From contig VWZL01000918.1 of NCBI GenBank assembly GCA_013396915.1, positions 78,768 through 142,767 on the forward strand: DNA of 64,000 nucleotides. Direction: 5' to 3'. Below are positions 37,801-48,258 of this stretch, piece by piece (position 1 is the stretch's first letter; each line of letters opens with the position of its first letter). This stretch comes from Stercorarius parasiticus. Its lineage: Eukaryota; Chordata; Aves; Charadriiformes; Stercorariidae. The notes beneath the pieces were generated by a model, which saw only the letters and a program-made list of their open reading frames with translations, searched no databases and had not been told where the DNA came from. The position numbers were made by a program, and so were the translations under genes.

Positions 37801-37843
37801 AAGATGGGATACATGAGTTTGGTTTTTTTCCGGAAAGAATGAG
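37801..37843 (+). CDS. ANKRD31: ANKRD31 exon 16, possible optional micro-exon
   Basis: A 43-base candidate with an ATTTATTTATTTATTTTCAG acceptor and a GTATAA donor, entering in phase 1 and leaving in phase 2. It reads EDGIHEFGFFPERMR. The frame also works if it is skipped, because the next exon has several AG acceptors in a row, so it may be alternatively spliced. Confidence 0.6.
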
Positions 37844-38101
37844 GTATAAGGACATATTTGACTCATCATATTTTTGTTATTATCCATTTCCCTTCACAGG
37901 AACCATGTGTTTTTGAAAGTGGTAGCTTTAAAGACTTACTTCCTTATGCTACCTAAATTTGATCTCATTTGCATGTACACGATATCTTTTTATCATGTGA
38001 TCTGCTGTTGCATCTTTGTAACCTATACTAGCTAGTCTAACCTGTTATGCTCCTGCAATTTCATTTAAGATTCTATTAATTTTTTTTAATTGCGGAGAGA
38101 G

Positions 38102-38201
38102 GAAATGTCCGTCTAGGTCAAGAAGATCAAAACGTCATTGTTGCAACTACTGTAAAAATGATGATGCAGGTTTGGAGCCACAACATGAGAAACACAGTGT
38201 T
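38102..38201 (+). CDS. ANKRD31: ANKRD31 exon 17, Cys/Arg-rich
   Basis: About 100 bases ending at a perfect GTAAGT donor in phase 0. The acceptor is the third AG in GCGGAGAGAGG. It reads KCPSRSRRSKRHCCNYCKND and ends HEKHSV plus Val. The Cys and His cluster (Cys, then His-Cys-Cys-x-x-Cys) next to basic residues could bind a metal ion or nucleic acid, but it is too short to name a domain. If exon 16 is skipped, the first AG (exon start 38,098) keeps the same frame. Confidence 0.75.
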
Positions 38202-38971
38202 GTAAGTATAGATAATAGATTTTTGTTAAATTGCTTCGTAGTGTAGTACTGCATAGTGTCATTTACTGACTGAATAACATAAAAATGTCATTTAAATAAT
38301 TAACCCTTTAGAATGTATGTAAGAAACAGCATCATGCAGGGGCTTACAGTATATAAGTTGTTGTTCACGGTATATAAGGGTGTATATTATCACTTCTCTC
38401 TGTTCATGGTTCCTTTTTACTTATATTTATTGTGCAAACAGTAGTCAATACTTACATACCTTTGTTATTGCCTATATGAATGGAAAAAAGGTCAGGAATC
38501 CTGAGGCTTTTCATCACATTTTCAAAATGGCTCTTTGAAAGAGTAATGATTTTCTTCATGATAATGAAGGTACTTAGAAATTGTTTAATCTTAATTTGAA
38601 ACAGCCAGGAAAATTTTTGCACAAGTTGTGTGTTAGGAGAGCTCTTGCTGGTATCTGTAGGCTATGCCCACATTGTCTAGGTGATGCTGTCATGGTGAAA
38701 TGCACTGTCTAATCCCTGCAGTGTGCTCAAGGGTGGGACTTTGAACATGAATGCCTTGGCAAAAGCAGGCTGTGACAGCCCCTTGCAGAGCATACCCTTG
38801 GCGCTATGTATGTCTGTCCTACCAGTGCCCCCATTGCCTTTACACAGTACTTCCCTGCCTGAAATGGCTTGAGTCCACCAGTGCTTATCCTGCGGACCAT
38901 GCATTGTGGCTTGTGTTCTATATGGTGCTCTTGGCTCTACTTCCTGTTATCATTTTTGTGTTTGTTAACAG
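38202..38971 (+). other. Intron, nothing recognised
   Basis: A 770-base intron. A plus-strand frame of 94 codons at 38,751-39,035 overlaps the next exon in another frame and is chance. Confidence 0.5.
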
Positions 38972-39053
38972 GAGTCTGTTGCTGCCATACAAGATGCACA
39001 GCAGAAGCAAAAAGAACTGTTGCTACTTGAATTGAGAAATTCCAAAGATGCAG
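38972..39053 (+). CDS. ANKRD31: ANKRD31 exon 18, start of coiled coil
   Basis: An 82-base exon with acceptor TTTGTTAACAG and donor GTAGAT, entering in phase 0 and leaving in phase 1. It reads ESVAAIQDAQQKQKELLLLE and then LRNSKDA. Its Gln/Lys/Leu pattern is that of a coiled coil, and it continues in the next two exons. Mammalian ANKRD31 has the same coiled-coil stretch after the second ankyrin cluster. Confidence 0.9.
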
Positions 39054-41200
39054 GTAGATGCAAATTCAAGTTGTTTCACTTCTTTTTTGGGGGTAAATAT
39101 CTTTGGCAATATAATTGTTTTTAAAATAGTATTGCATGTAATATATTTTAATATCTCCTCTGGAAAATACAGCTTCAGAGAATAAGTTTTTTATAACAGC
39201 TCCCAGGTAAGTGCACTTCCTGAAGTACTTCCAGTTTACATAGGAATTAATATGATGACAAAAAAGTAAAGTGTCCTACTTGGAGCCCTGTGTTTCAAGT
39301 CAACCTAATCATATAAAAAGGGATCATTAGATAAGAATACACACTGTTGGGAGCATTATTCAGTTACAAGTACATGAGCCCTTCCGTGATCAAGAACAGC
39401 TATGTCTGTGTGTAAAGTAACAGATGCAGCTTTTTCATTCTGGTGCAGCTGGACTTTCAGGAGCCTAAAACAATTCATGAAGGAAAAAAGAGAAATCTTT
39501 AAGGCAGACACTGTGGATGATGGGCAGTTTCAGAAATGCTGGTGCCCAGAGATGTAATTTGTCTTAGGCTATCAAATCTCAGCTCAGATTAATCTCAGGA
39601 GCCTACTAAGTGACACTGACTTCCTAGGAGATCACGACGCTGGTGCTGTGTAGCAGTTTGAGTCTATTTTGTCTGTGCCATGACTGTTCAAGTGGCAAAG
39701 CTTGCTGCAGGAATGCCTTTGACTGAAGTCATCTAGGCAGGGCAGTTTACTTTGGAGCAGCTCATGCCCATGAAACATTTTTGCTTCCTGACAGAAAGGA
39801 AGGGGTGTTTTAAATTCATTTTCCTAAATATCAGGTGGAGCTTTCAAATGGTATTTTAAATAGTCAATTTATCCCTTTAAAAATAAATGTGAGATATGGA
39901 ATTATGCAGATTCATAACTTCCAACTCAAATCTATGGCATAGGAACTCTTAATTAAAATCAATACATTTTCTTGAGAAATATTTGACAAACAGGCAGACG
40001 ATGCAACAGGCAGAAGCCTATAGATAGAGATCAGTGCAATTTCATAAATGAGCAAAATAAAACTATCAGACTTTTCCTGTTTAGTGGTATGAGAGAAATG
40101 AACATGGTGATCTGTTATCACTACTGACAAAAACATTAATAATCTAGCACCTCTTAAACTAAATCATAGTTATTACATGTGAAGAGGCACAAGACTGAAC
40201 AAGAACGCAGAAGTACATTGACAAACTTATAACATAGAATAAAATCCTCAAGGTATTTGCATGCAGTACAACCTACTGTAAATAATAGATTCAGATTCCC
40301 TATTAAGCTGCCTTACTAAGAGCAATATTTTCATGTTTTTCTATTTTAATAAGTAAGTAAATACTGGTAGATACTATGAAACAGGTTTGGGGAAACATTT
40401 TATAATTGCCATTTTTAATCCTGTAATTAGCCATTTTTCATTATTATGGAAAGCTCCTATTTCCTGTTTTAGAGTTTGTCCTGGAATTAGATTACATGTT
40501 TAGAGTATTATCCCAGTAGTATCCGCTGGTCCTGACTTCTAAGCTCTCCCTTATCTTATATTGCTAAGAGATAGGGCATATGAAGAAGGATTTGTAATTG
40601 CTCTTCTTATTTTAGAAAAATCTAGCTAACAAAAAGGGACAACTTATAATTAATTGTATTTTATAATATGGATTTGAAACTATGTAAAACTATGATACAT
40701 ATGTTTTTACCATGATGTGTAACTTGGAACAGCCTAAGCTCATTACGCTATTTTGTAATACTTCAAACATAAAGGTTTTAGCCACCTTCTTAAGGTTGTG
40801 TAACTTCAGCAGGTAGCCTCACATACAATTGTCATATTATGTATCTCCTTCCAACACAAAGAACTTCAAAAGTTTCAGTGCTTATCATCTGTAGGACAGT
40901 TCTTTTGTGTGTTCTGTTCTCTTAGTAATTTGCTAGACAAGGCACTTGCACTTAAAAATTTTCCAGTACTTGGGCTATTTCCTTTAAAGTAAAACTTGTA
41001 TTTAATTCTTTCTATGAAGAATTTCATTAAAAGTACTCTACTTGTAAAGAGCTGTTAGTATGCATGACAGTATATGATACTGCTGTAACAATATTTTCAT
41101 ACTTTGGCTGTGAATTTGCTACATTAAAAATGTTACTACTATAATTATTTTCTACTGCTTATTGCCATCATCATTTTGATCATATCAAATTATTGGACAG
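39054..41200 (+). other. Intron, nothing recognised
   Basis: An AT-rich intron of 2.1 kb. A 74-codon minus-strand frame (39,912-40,136) has no recognisable product. No repeat family was recognised. Confidence 0.5.
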
Positions 41201-41297
41201 ATGTGTATATCCAAAGGCTGTCTCAGATGCAAAATACTTTGAATGAAATGCTTGCAAAGCAGAAAACAGAAAGGGATACCCTTGCTAAAAAATACAG
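41201..41297 (+). CDS. ANKRD31: ANKRD31 exon 19, coiled coil
   Basis: A 97-base exon with acceptor ATTATTGGACAG and a perfect GTAAGT donor, entering in phase 1 and leaving in phase 2. It reads DVYIQRLSQMQNTLNEMLAK and then QKTERDTLAKKYR. Heptad spacing of Leu/Met/Ile is clear. Coiled coils here probably mediate self-association or partner binding; that is inference. Confidence 0.95.
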
Positions 41298-44285
41298 GTA
41301 AGTGGAATACAAGTAGAATACAGTAATACGAAAGTAAAACTCTGCGATTTTCATTCAGATTTTGCAGAAGCATGATCCATATTGGCTTCAGCTACCTCCA
41401 GTAAGAGTTTACATCAAGGAAGAACTTCAAGGTTTAGCTAATGCATAGTGATCACTTACTGTGCACACAGTGAGCATTGAAATTAGGTAGTGAACATACA
41501 AAAGATCCGGAAAAATACCAAAACAGATATTAGGAAATGGAGGTACTGACCAATTAGATTACTTTTGCAGCATCATGGAGGAAAGCAGGAGCTATTCAGA
41601 CACTACTTTAGTGTCCCTACGTCCAGTTTTGTTTCTTTAGCACCCTGAGATTGGTAGTGTTCAACCAACACGAAAATGATCCAACGGCTGGAGCACCTCT
41701 CCTGTGAATACAGGCTGAGAGAGTTGGGGTTGTTCAGCATGGAGAACAGAAGGCTCCAGGGAGACCTTGCAGCGACCTTCCAGTACCTGAAGGGGGCCTA
41801 TAAGAAAGCTTGGGAGGGGCTGTTTGCAAGGGCAGGTAGCGATAGGACAAGGGGCAATGGTTTCAAACTAGAGCAGGGTAGGTTTAGATTAGACATTAGG
41901 AAGAAGTTCTTTACAATGAGGGTGGTGAGACACTGGAACAGATTGTCCAGAGAGGTGGTGGAGGCCCCATGCCTGGAGACATTCAAGGCCAGGCTTGATG
42001 AGGCTCTGAGCAACCTGATCTAGTTGAAGATGTGGGTTAGACTAGGTGACCTTTAAAGGTCCCTTCCAACCTAACACATTCTATGATTTTGTGATTCTAT
42101 GATTCAACAGCCCACAAGAGCCATTAAGAGTAATGGCTTGAAGCATGCCTGCAGACATTTCTTTTTTGTGAGCACACCTCAAATGTGAGCCGGGAGTGCT
42201 CACCTTGGTGTGAGCATGGACTATGTGAATTGTCATCTTTCTGCTGCTAGCTCTTATGAGGCCTCTTTTTACTTCTTTTTAAAAGGGACTCCTTGACTGC
42301 AGGTCGTGTGGTGAGTGCTCAGCTAACAATGTAGCATCATTTACAATGGATACTTCTAGGCCATCTGATGAGGATATCTGCATATTGTTTCTGTGAGCAG
42401 GATTCGTTTGGTCTGTAAAAGCAACAGTGTACAGCTTTCAGGTAGTTCTCTGGCAAAACATATAGGCTGGTTGAGCGAAAAGACTGGAACATTTCTGTCA
42501 CAAAACATTTTGCCAGTTATAAAATCTAAATTACATAGATTACGCAGATAATTTTAAAAAAACAGATGGTTTTATGTGAAGAGAAGTTAGGGTTCCAAAT
42601 CATCCTTGTGAACAAACTAGTGACTGAATGAAGAAACAAGAACAGTAAAATTCATATCTACAGAAATGTATCTGCCTTCTAATACTGAGAGTGAAGCTGT
42701 GTTCCAGAGCAAAATAATAAATATTTCTGGGTATTGCAGATAACCCTGCAGCTAATGCAACAGCTTTCCATTAACAATAATGAACTACATGCCAAATTAC
42801 ATTAAATTTCCTTTTTACTATTTGTATGGTGAACATTTTATTTTTAACTAATTAGCATACAAGCTTTTGTCAAATGATACATAAATGTACAGAAAATCAG
42901 GAGGCATCATCCCATTTTCCATCTTCCTGTTATTCATTTAGTTGGCCTAGGGAGGGATACTACTAAGACTTTTCCATTTCTGTCTGTTCCTTTGAAGATA
43001 TTAAGGTGTATCTCTCACCTAAGAAAAATGAGCAAAATAAAGCGTTGGATTTGTGAGTGGCTGTAAGTTATTTTGCCTTTGTCATTTTAGTCATGCTGTC
43101 TTTGCCTCTTCAGTTGCAGCTTCTGCTGTACCTGTGTAGCAATAAAGCAACAAAACTTCTCTGAAGAAACACTGCTAGAAAAGTGTTTGGGGCCTCACTG
43201 GCCTGTGTAGGAGTCCATAGTTGTCAAATCTTACTCACATTAGTGAACGACTGCATGCTGATACATTGATAGTATCATGGATTCTAAACACATGTGACAG
43301 CAAGCAATGTTACAGTACAGACAACAATACCATCACACTGTGGTTTGGCTGTCCTTGTTCTGCACCAACTACTCTTCTGTACCTCTGTCCTTATCCCCTC
43401 AACAGTCTCCCTCTTTTGAGAGTGGGATGGTGTTACTTGCATGGCACCTCTGCTGTGGGTGGAGTTAAAAGCAAACCTTCCTGCTATTCCTTTTCCAACA
43501 CCTTGTGGTACTCCCCTCTCTTCCCAGCTTGGTGCCAGAGTGGTAGTGCAATCACTTGTCCCATGAGGGGGAATTCGGAGAAAAGAATATTATGCTAGGC
43601 TGGTGGCTCTTGTGCCGAAGGAATTGGGGAAAATAAGGAATTCCCTTCCAGCAGGAAGGAATTAAAATCCCCCAGGAAAGGAGTTTCACAGAGAGACCAG
43701 CTCAGCCAGTGAGCAGTGTCTGGTGAAGGGAGAGACATTCCCAAACTAACATACAACATCCCAAACTGATCTGTCCTCTTTTCTTAATGATCATGTGGTA
43801 TTATTACAGTTGTGGCTTCACAAAAATGTTGTGTTGTATACACACACTGTAAAAAATTTATGATAGTATCATCCTTCAGTATGTCATCCTGAGCTCATTT
43901 TTTAAAAGACTACAAATTAGAGCCACAAAGGCGTTGAATTCAGTGAACTGCTGTGATTTGTGGTGATGAAAGAGCAGCCAGTGACAATACAGACACAGTT
44001 TCAATTCTGTGAATTAACGGTAGTATAGGAGGACAAGGATATTACTGAAATTTTGATGCCTTGCATCCTACTTATAGATGGGATCCTGCGGTTTATTGTG
44101 CATGAGCCTGGGATTTGAACTATAAACTTCATATATGATAAAAAGATTGTTCAAGTTTTGGGTGTTGTCAGAGTCCTTTGAAACTTATTCCTGTTCTTAG
44201 TGGGATATGTCTATTAAACTGTTTTTATTTTGTGTTTATAGTAACTCTGGTGTCCTTGTTATTACTTTTTTAAAATTTTCTATAG
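41298..44285 (+). other. Intron with a well-preserved CR1
   Basis: A 3-kb intron. It holds the CR1 at about 41,675-42,108. A 125-codon plus frame at 43,221-43,598 shows no motif. The rest is ordinary AT-rich sequence. Confidence 0.5.
41675..42108 (+). mobile_element. CR1 LINE 3' fragment, sense, well preserved
   Basis: About 430 bases of 5'-truncated CR1. A 115-codon frame covers the ORF2 end: RLEHLSCEYRLRELGLFSME, with [20 protein letters not shown] further on. It ends in CCCTTCCAACCTAACACATT and ATTCTATGATTTTGTGATTCTATG, the CR1 octamer tail. The open frame and intact tail suggest a younger insertion than the others in this window. Confidence 0.95.
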
Positions 44286-45339
44286 GGCTTCAGTGGAATC
44301 TTTTAAAAAAGGAGCACTGAGGAAACAATTAGTTAACCTTGCTTCTAGGCAAAAGCATCTATTGACTGTTGCCCAAACCCAGGAAAAATTAGTCCAGAAA
44401 ATGCAAAATTACAGAAGAACAAAGCAAGTGTTCCGTGCATCATGTTCAGAGAAGCAAACCTCAAACTTAGTTATTTCCTGTGGAAATGATAAAAGACGAA
44501 GTTTAGCTGCTGATGAAATCATGTGTCCTGATGTAGTTACATTTAATATGGGACTTTGTGCCAGCACGCCTAATGGAAACAGAATAGAAGCACATCACTC
44601 TTTAGAAAATAGATTTTCAGCTCAGGAATGCAGCCAACATCCACACATCTGCTTGCATGAGACAGAAGCAAATAAAGAAGCAATTAGAAGCAAAGAGGCT
44701 TCTGATCATGCTTTGGCATCCAAAAGCAGGGTGAGAGAGTATCCCTTCGACAACAAGTCAATGCTGACAAATGCTGTAGAAGTGGTGACGTTGCCTTCAG
44801 AACCTACTGTTTCCACTGCTAAAACAAAGTGCTCACAGCAAAAAAACATTGATTGTGTAGCAATTGCGGAACAAGGAATCAAGTCTGTAAATCCCACTTC
44901 AGTGACCAACACATTAAGTATTGTAGAACCCCGAAGCGCTGTTGTCAATAACAATGTCTGTCAGCCAGGCAGCGACTACCAGCAGGTTCTTGCAGATGAG
45001 GACCTACACAGATATGTAAATAAGAACGAAGCTTTCCAGCAGCAGCAGCAAGTAGCTTTGTCAACATCTACAAAGAACTTCCCTAATACTCTGCAGCAAG
45101 TGATCTTTTGGAGTAGTGAGAACTCATTTAATGCCAACTCGGTGCTTACAAATCATACCTCAGATACAGATTATCCAGTAAAACTCAGTGAAAAATCTTC
45201 CCAGAGCTGTAGTAATCAGGAATGTGAACAGAAACAAGTGAGATATGGAAGAAAAAATAGGAAAAAGCTTCAGTTGATAGATCTGCTTGAATTGGGAAGG
45301 ATTAAGCCAGGAGAAAACGTTTTAGAATTCAAACTGCAG
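44286..45339 (+). CDS. ANKRD31: ANKRD31 exon 20, coiled coil to RAMA start
   Basis: A 1,054-base exon with acceptor AAAATTTTCTATAG and donor GTAACT, entering in phase 2 and leaving in phase 0. It starts as coiled coil (ASVESFKKGALRKQLVNLAS, then QKMQNYRRTKQ). A long disordered Ser/Thr/Asn-rich stretch follows, with a short CAG-encoded Gln run (AFQQQQQVAL, near 45,030). The end, LQLIDLLELGRIKPGENVLE, begins a RAMA-like domain, whose hallmark is the Gly-x-Ile-x-Pro-Gly-Glu motif. It is open throughout 351 codons. Confidence 0.97.
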
Positions 45340-47463
45340 GTAACTGTTGAGATATAATAATGTTGATACTAGCATATAATGAAAAAAAAACAACACTAAA
45401 ACGAGGAAACAGCAGTTTTTGTGGTTTAATCTGCATCTTCAGCACTTAGTGTTGAAAATTTTTATTCATTGGTTGCAGATGATCTTTTTTGAGTTTTAAA
45501 GGAAAATGCTATGGATGATACTACCTTCTGTCAGCCCATAATTTTAACACCCAGAATATTGCATATGTAAAATTTGTGTTTAACTTCGCATTATCAGTTT
45601 GTTAACATTTCCTATTGCTAGAACCAGAGTGGACTCATTGGTTGGTCTACATTGTGTGATACCTGATTTTCATATTGGAAGGAGCGGGAACGTTAAGGCT
45701 TTTATGACTTAATGTGATTCTTAGAAGCAACTATCCAGTCCCTCAAATAAAGAAGTGTGACATCAAGTTTTTCATAGTGCTGTGATAGACATGAATATAT
45801 GCAGAATTACTTGCTTACATGCCAGCTGGTTTACAGTCTAGTAAGAACCGTATTTGGAAAAAAAAAGGCCAAAAAAATCCCAGACCAATCCACCCCACCG
45901 CCCTCCTGTTTTTCATACAAAAGCATGTCCCTGTGCCTCCAAATACAGAGCAGATTTGCAAGGCAGCTGCTAGGGGACTGGCTTGGTATTGAGCAAATGA
46001 TGAAATTATTGACTGAATTCCCAGCTGCGAGCTAGTTAATTTCCAGGGCAACATACTGATTAAAACAGGAAAGATTCTTTTCAGCCAACTCACCAGGTTT
46101 AGTTAATGTAGAAAAGACTCTGCTTTCTGCATCTATAATCTGCTTGGGAATGCTTTCCTGATGAAAGTGGCCATTTCGTGTGGTCTTATGTTTTGTAACA
46201 TAAGGCAGTGTGAGTAAGTCACGAGCGTCTACTTTGACATGTATACACATGCCTCTTTTCTTTAAAGGACATATAATATTCCTCTGAACTTCAAGATGAC
46301 TAAATGGAAGGATGAAGGATTCAGTATGCTTACTGTTATTTCTCAAGTCTGTGATACTGACTTGATGTGTGTGGATCTTAAGGAATTATAACCCTATATT
46401 GAAATGTTGATGTTTGGAGTGTACAGAAGTCAGTGATTTTACTAGAATGAAAATGACACTCATTTATGTTGTGGAAGACACTGCTATAGATAATGAAGTT
46501 TAGAAGCCAGTGTGTGTTGCGTTGCAAAGATGAGATAATCAGTAGAGATGTACTTCTCACTTAAGGTTAGCTTTGGGCAGGCAAAATACAGTTTTTGAAC
46601 GCTGTAGACATAAGCTATGAAACTGTGAACTGGATTAAGTGTTCATTAAAATATTTGGGTTGAACATGTAAATTTAGATTCTTATAGACACCCCAAGCCA
46701 GTGGATATGGTAGGAGGCGGTTCAATATTTGTTGGTGGATGATGTTCTTATTCTGTTTAACCTCACTCATGCTAAGCAACCTTACTGAGTTCTGACATAG
46801 TTTGTCAGCAGCTAATTTTTGCATTACTGAACTATAAACAACTATAAGCCATGCTTCTGGAGGTGCATTATATGTTCGCAGGCTGTATTAGCAGTATCAA
46901 AAAGGCAGTAACAATTCTTTTCTACCTAATTTCACGCAAGACAGGGCTGTCAGATTCCTCCTAAAATGTCTAAGTGATGTCCCTTGACACAGGTGAAGTT
47001 TTTATACAAATATATTTCATCTTTGAATCATTGCTGGAATTTCTCTATGACATGCATTTATTCCACATGTGTAAGGGAAATTGCATGTGAGTAACAGTTT
47101 CTTGTTGCACGGACCTGCCTCGGGTGAGTTCCTTAGTTCACTGTTGCAAATTAATTTATTCACAGCCTTGTTAGATCTAAGAGGAACTAAGATGCAAATG
47201 CAGTTGTGATAAACACACATACGGAGATTTGTGGTGTCTATGTAACCAAAACATCTTACCCTGCTAGAATCAATCCTCTTATTTTACATACCACTGTTGA
47301 TGATAATGGCATTAAATTCATTAAATTTTTTCAGAGAAAAACAGAATTAACTGCAACTTTTCAGCTATATTACTCTTCAGCATTTTTTAATGTTTTTAAG
47401 GATGTTAATTCAGATTTATTAATTTATGAGTTTAAAATTATTTCTTAATTATTTTTTTTTTAG
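45340..47463 (+). other. Intron, nothing recognised
   Basis: A 2.1-kb AT-rich intron. Minus-strand frames of 60-104 codons (45,815-46,824) have no recognisable product. Confidence 0.45.
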
Positions 47464-47604
47464 GAATTTAGTTATAAAGCCACGCTTTTAAACAATGGCA
47501 AGATCAGAACAAGTAAGAGACAAATACTGGAGAATCCAGTTCAGTGGGTTAAAGACCTATTAGGAAGTGATATTTCTGTGACATGGAAGTATGTGTGGAA
47601 TAAG
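47464..47604 (+). CDS. ANKRD31: ANKRD31 exon 21, RAMA domain middle
   Basis: A 141-base exon, phase 0 on both sides, with acceptor TTTTTTTTTTTAG and donor GTAGGC. It reads EFSYKATLLNNGKIRTSKRQ, then ILENPVQWVKDLLGSDISVT and WKYVWNK. The Ala-x-Leu-x-x-x-Gly-x-Ile strand pair and the Pro-x-x-Trp helix are typical of RAMA domains. These are small folds found with restriction-type methylases and in some eukaryotic chromatin proteins. In ANKRD31 the C-terminal part is also the side that engages REC114. Confidence 0.95.
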
Positions 47605-48161
47605 GTAGGCCTGATTTTAGTCTCAAAAATAGCAATAATAAATGGCAATAACAAATCGCACTGGTCTGGATCACCTTATTGTTCTTAAAGCAAAAGAGGG
47701 TACAAGCCTAAATTTAAAAAAGTATTCTTACTCTTAATGAATCTGCAGCAAAGGAAGAGCTACATAGGTGTAGTTGTACAGTGGTGAACTAGTCACGAGT
47801 GTTGAGAAAATGTGGAATGCCCACTCTGTAGTTATCAGAGCTTTGAAAAAATAGTTTTAAAGATGATTAAGAGACTGACAGAAATAACTGAAAAACAGTT
47901 AGAATAAAAAGGAGCAGGTTTATTGAATATCAGGGACAAATGTTGCAAAAATACTGGCAGAGTTTAAAGGGCTTTGCAGATGGGTTGTATTATGCTTTTT
48001 TTCATTAAGAATTCAAAAGATCAGAATTTCTGCTTGATCTTGACGAAGATTAGACTGTTAAGTGTATAGACACAGTTTGATAAGAAAAGTGACATTTTTA
48101 CATGTATCAGAAAAAATACTAATTAAAATGACCAGTTATCCGTTTAAATTTGTTTGTACAG
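47605..48161 (+). other. Short intron, nothing recognised
   Basis: A 560-base AT-rich intron. Confidence 0.5.
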
Positions 48162-48258
48162 GTTACATATCTTGGGACACAGTTGTCAAAATTTCTTGTT
48201 GAAGAAGTGTCAGTTTCTAGTGACCTGGAATTACCATGTCAAGAAAGAGATCCTCTGG
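48162..48258 (+). CDS. ANKRD31: ANKRD31 exon 22, RAMA domain end
   Basis: A 97-base exon with acceptor TTTGTTTGTACAG and donor GTATGT, entering in phase 0 and leaving in phase 1. It reads VTYLGTQLSKFLVEEVSVSS and then DLELPCQERDPL. The Val-Thr-Tyr-x-Gly-x-x-Leu strand closes the RAMA fold. Confidence 0.92.

Noticed and set aside
41676..42023. 115-codon plus frame as a gene
   Set aside because: It is the end of CR1 ORF2, not a host gene; listed as a mobile element.
45030..45055. CAG run in exon 20 as a repeat expansion
   Set aside because: Only a handful of Gln codons, within normal range for a disordered segment.
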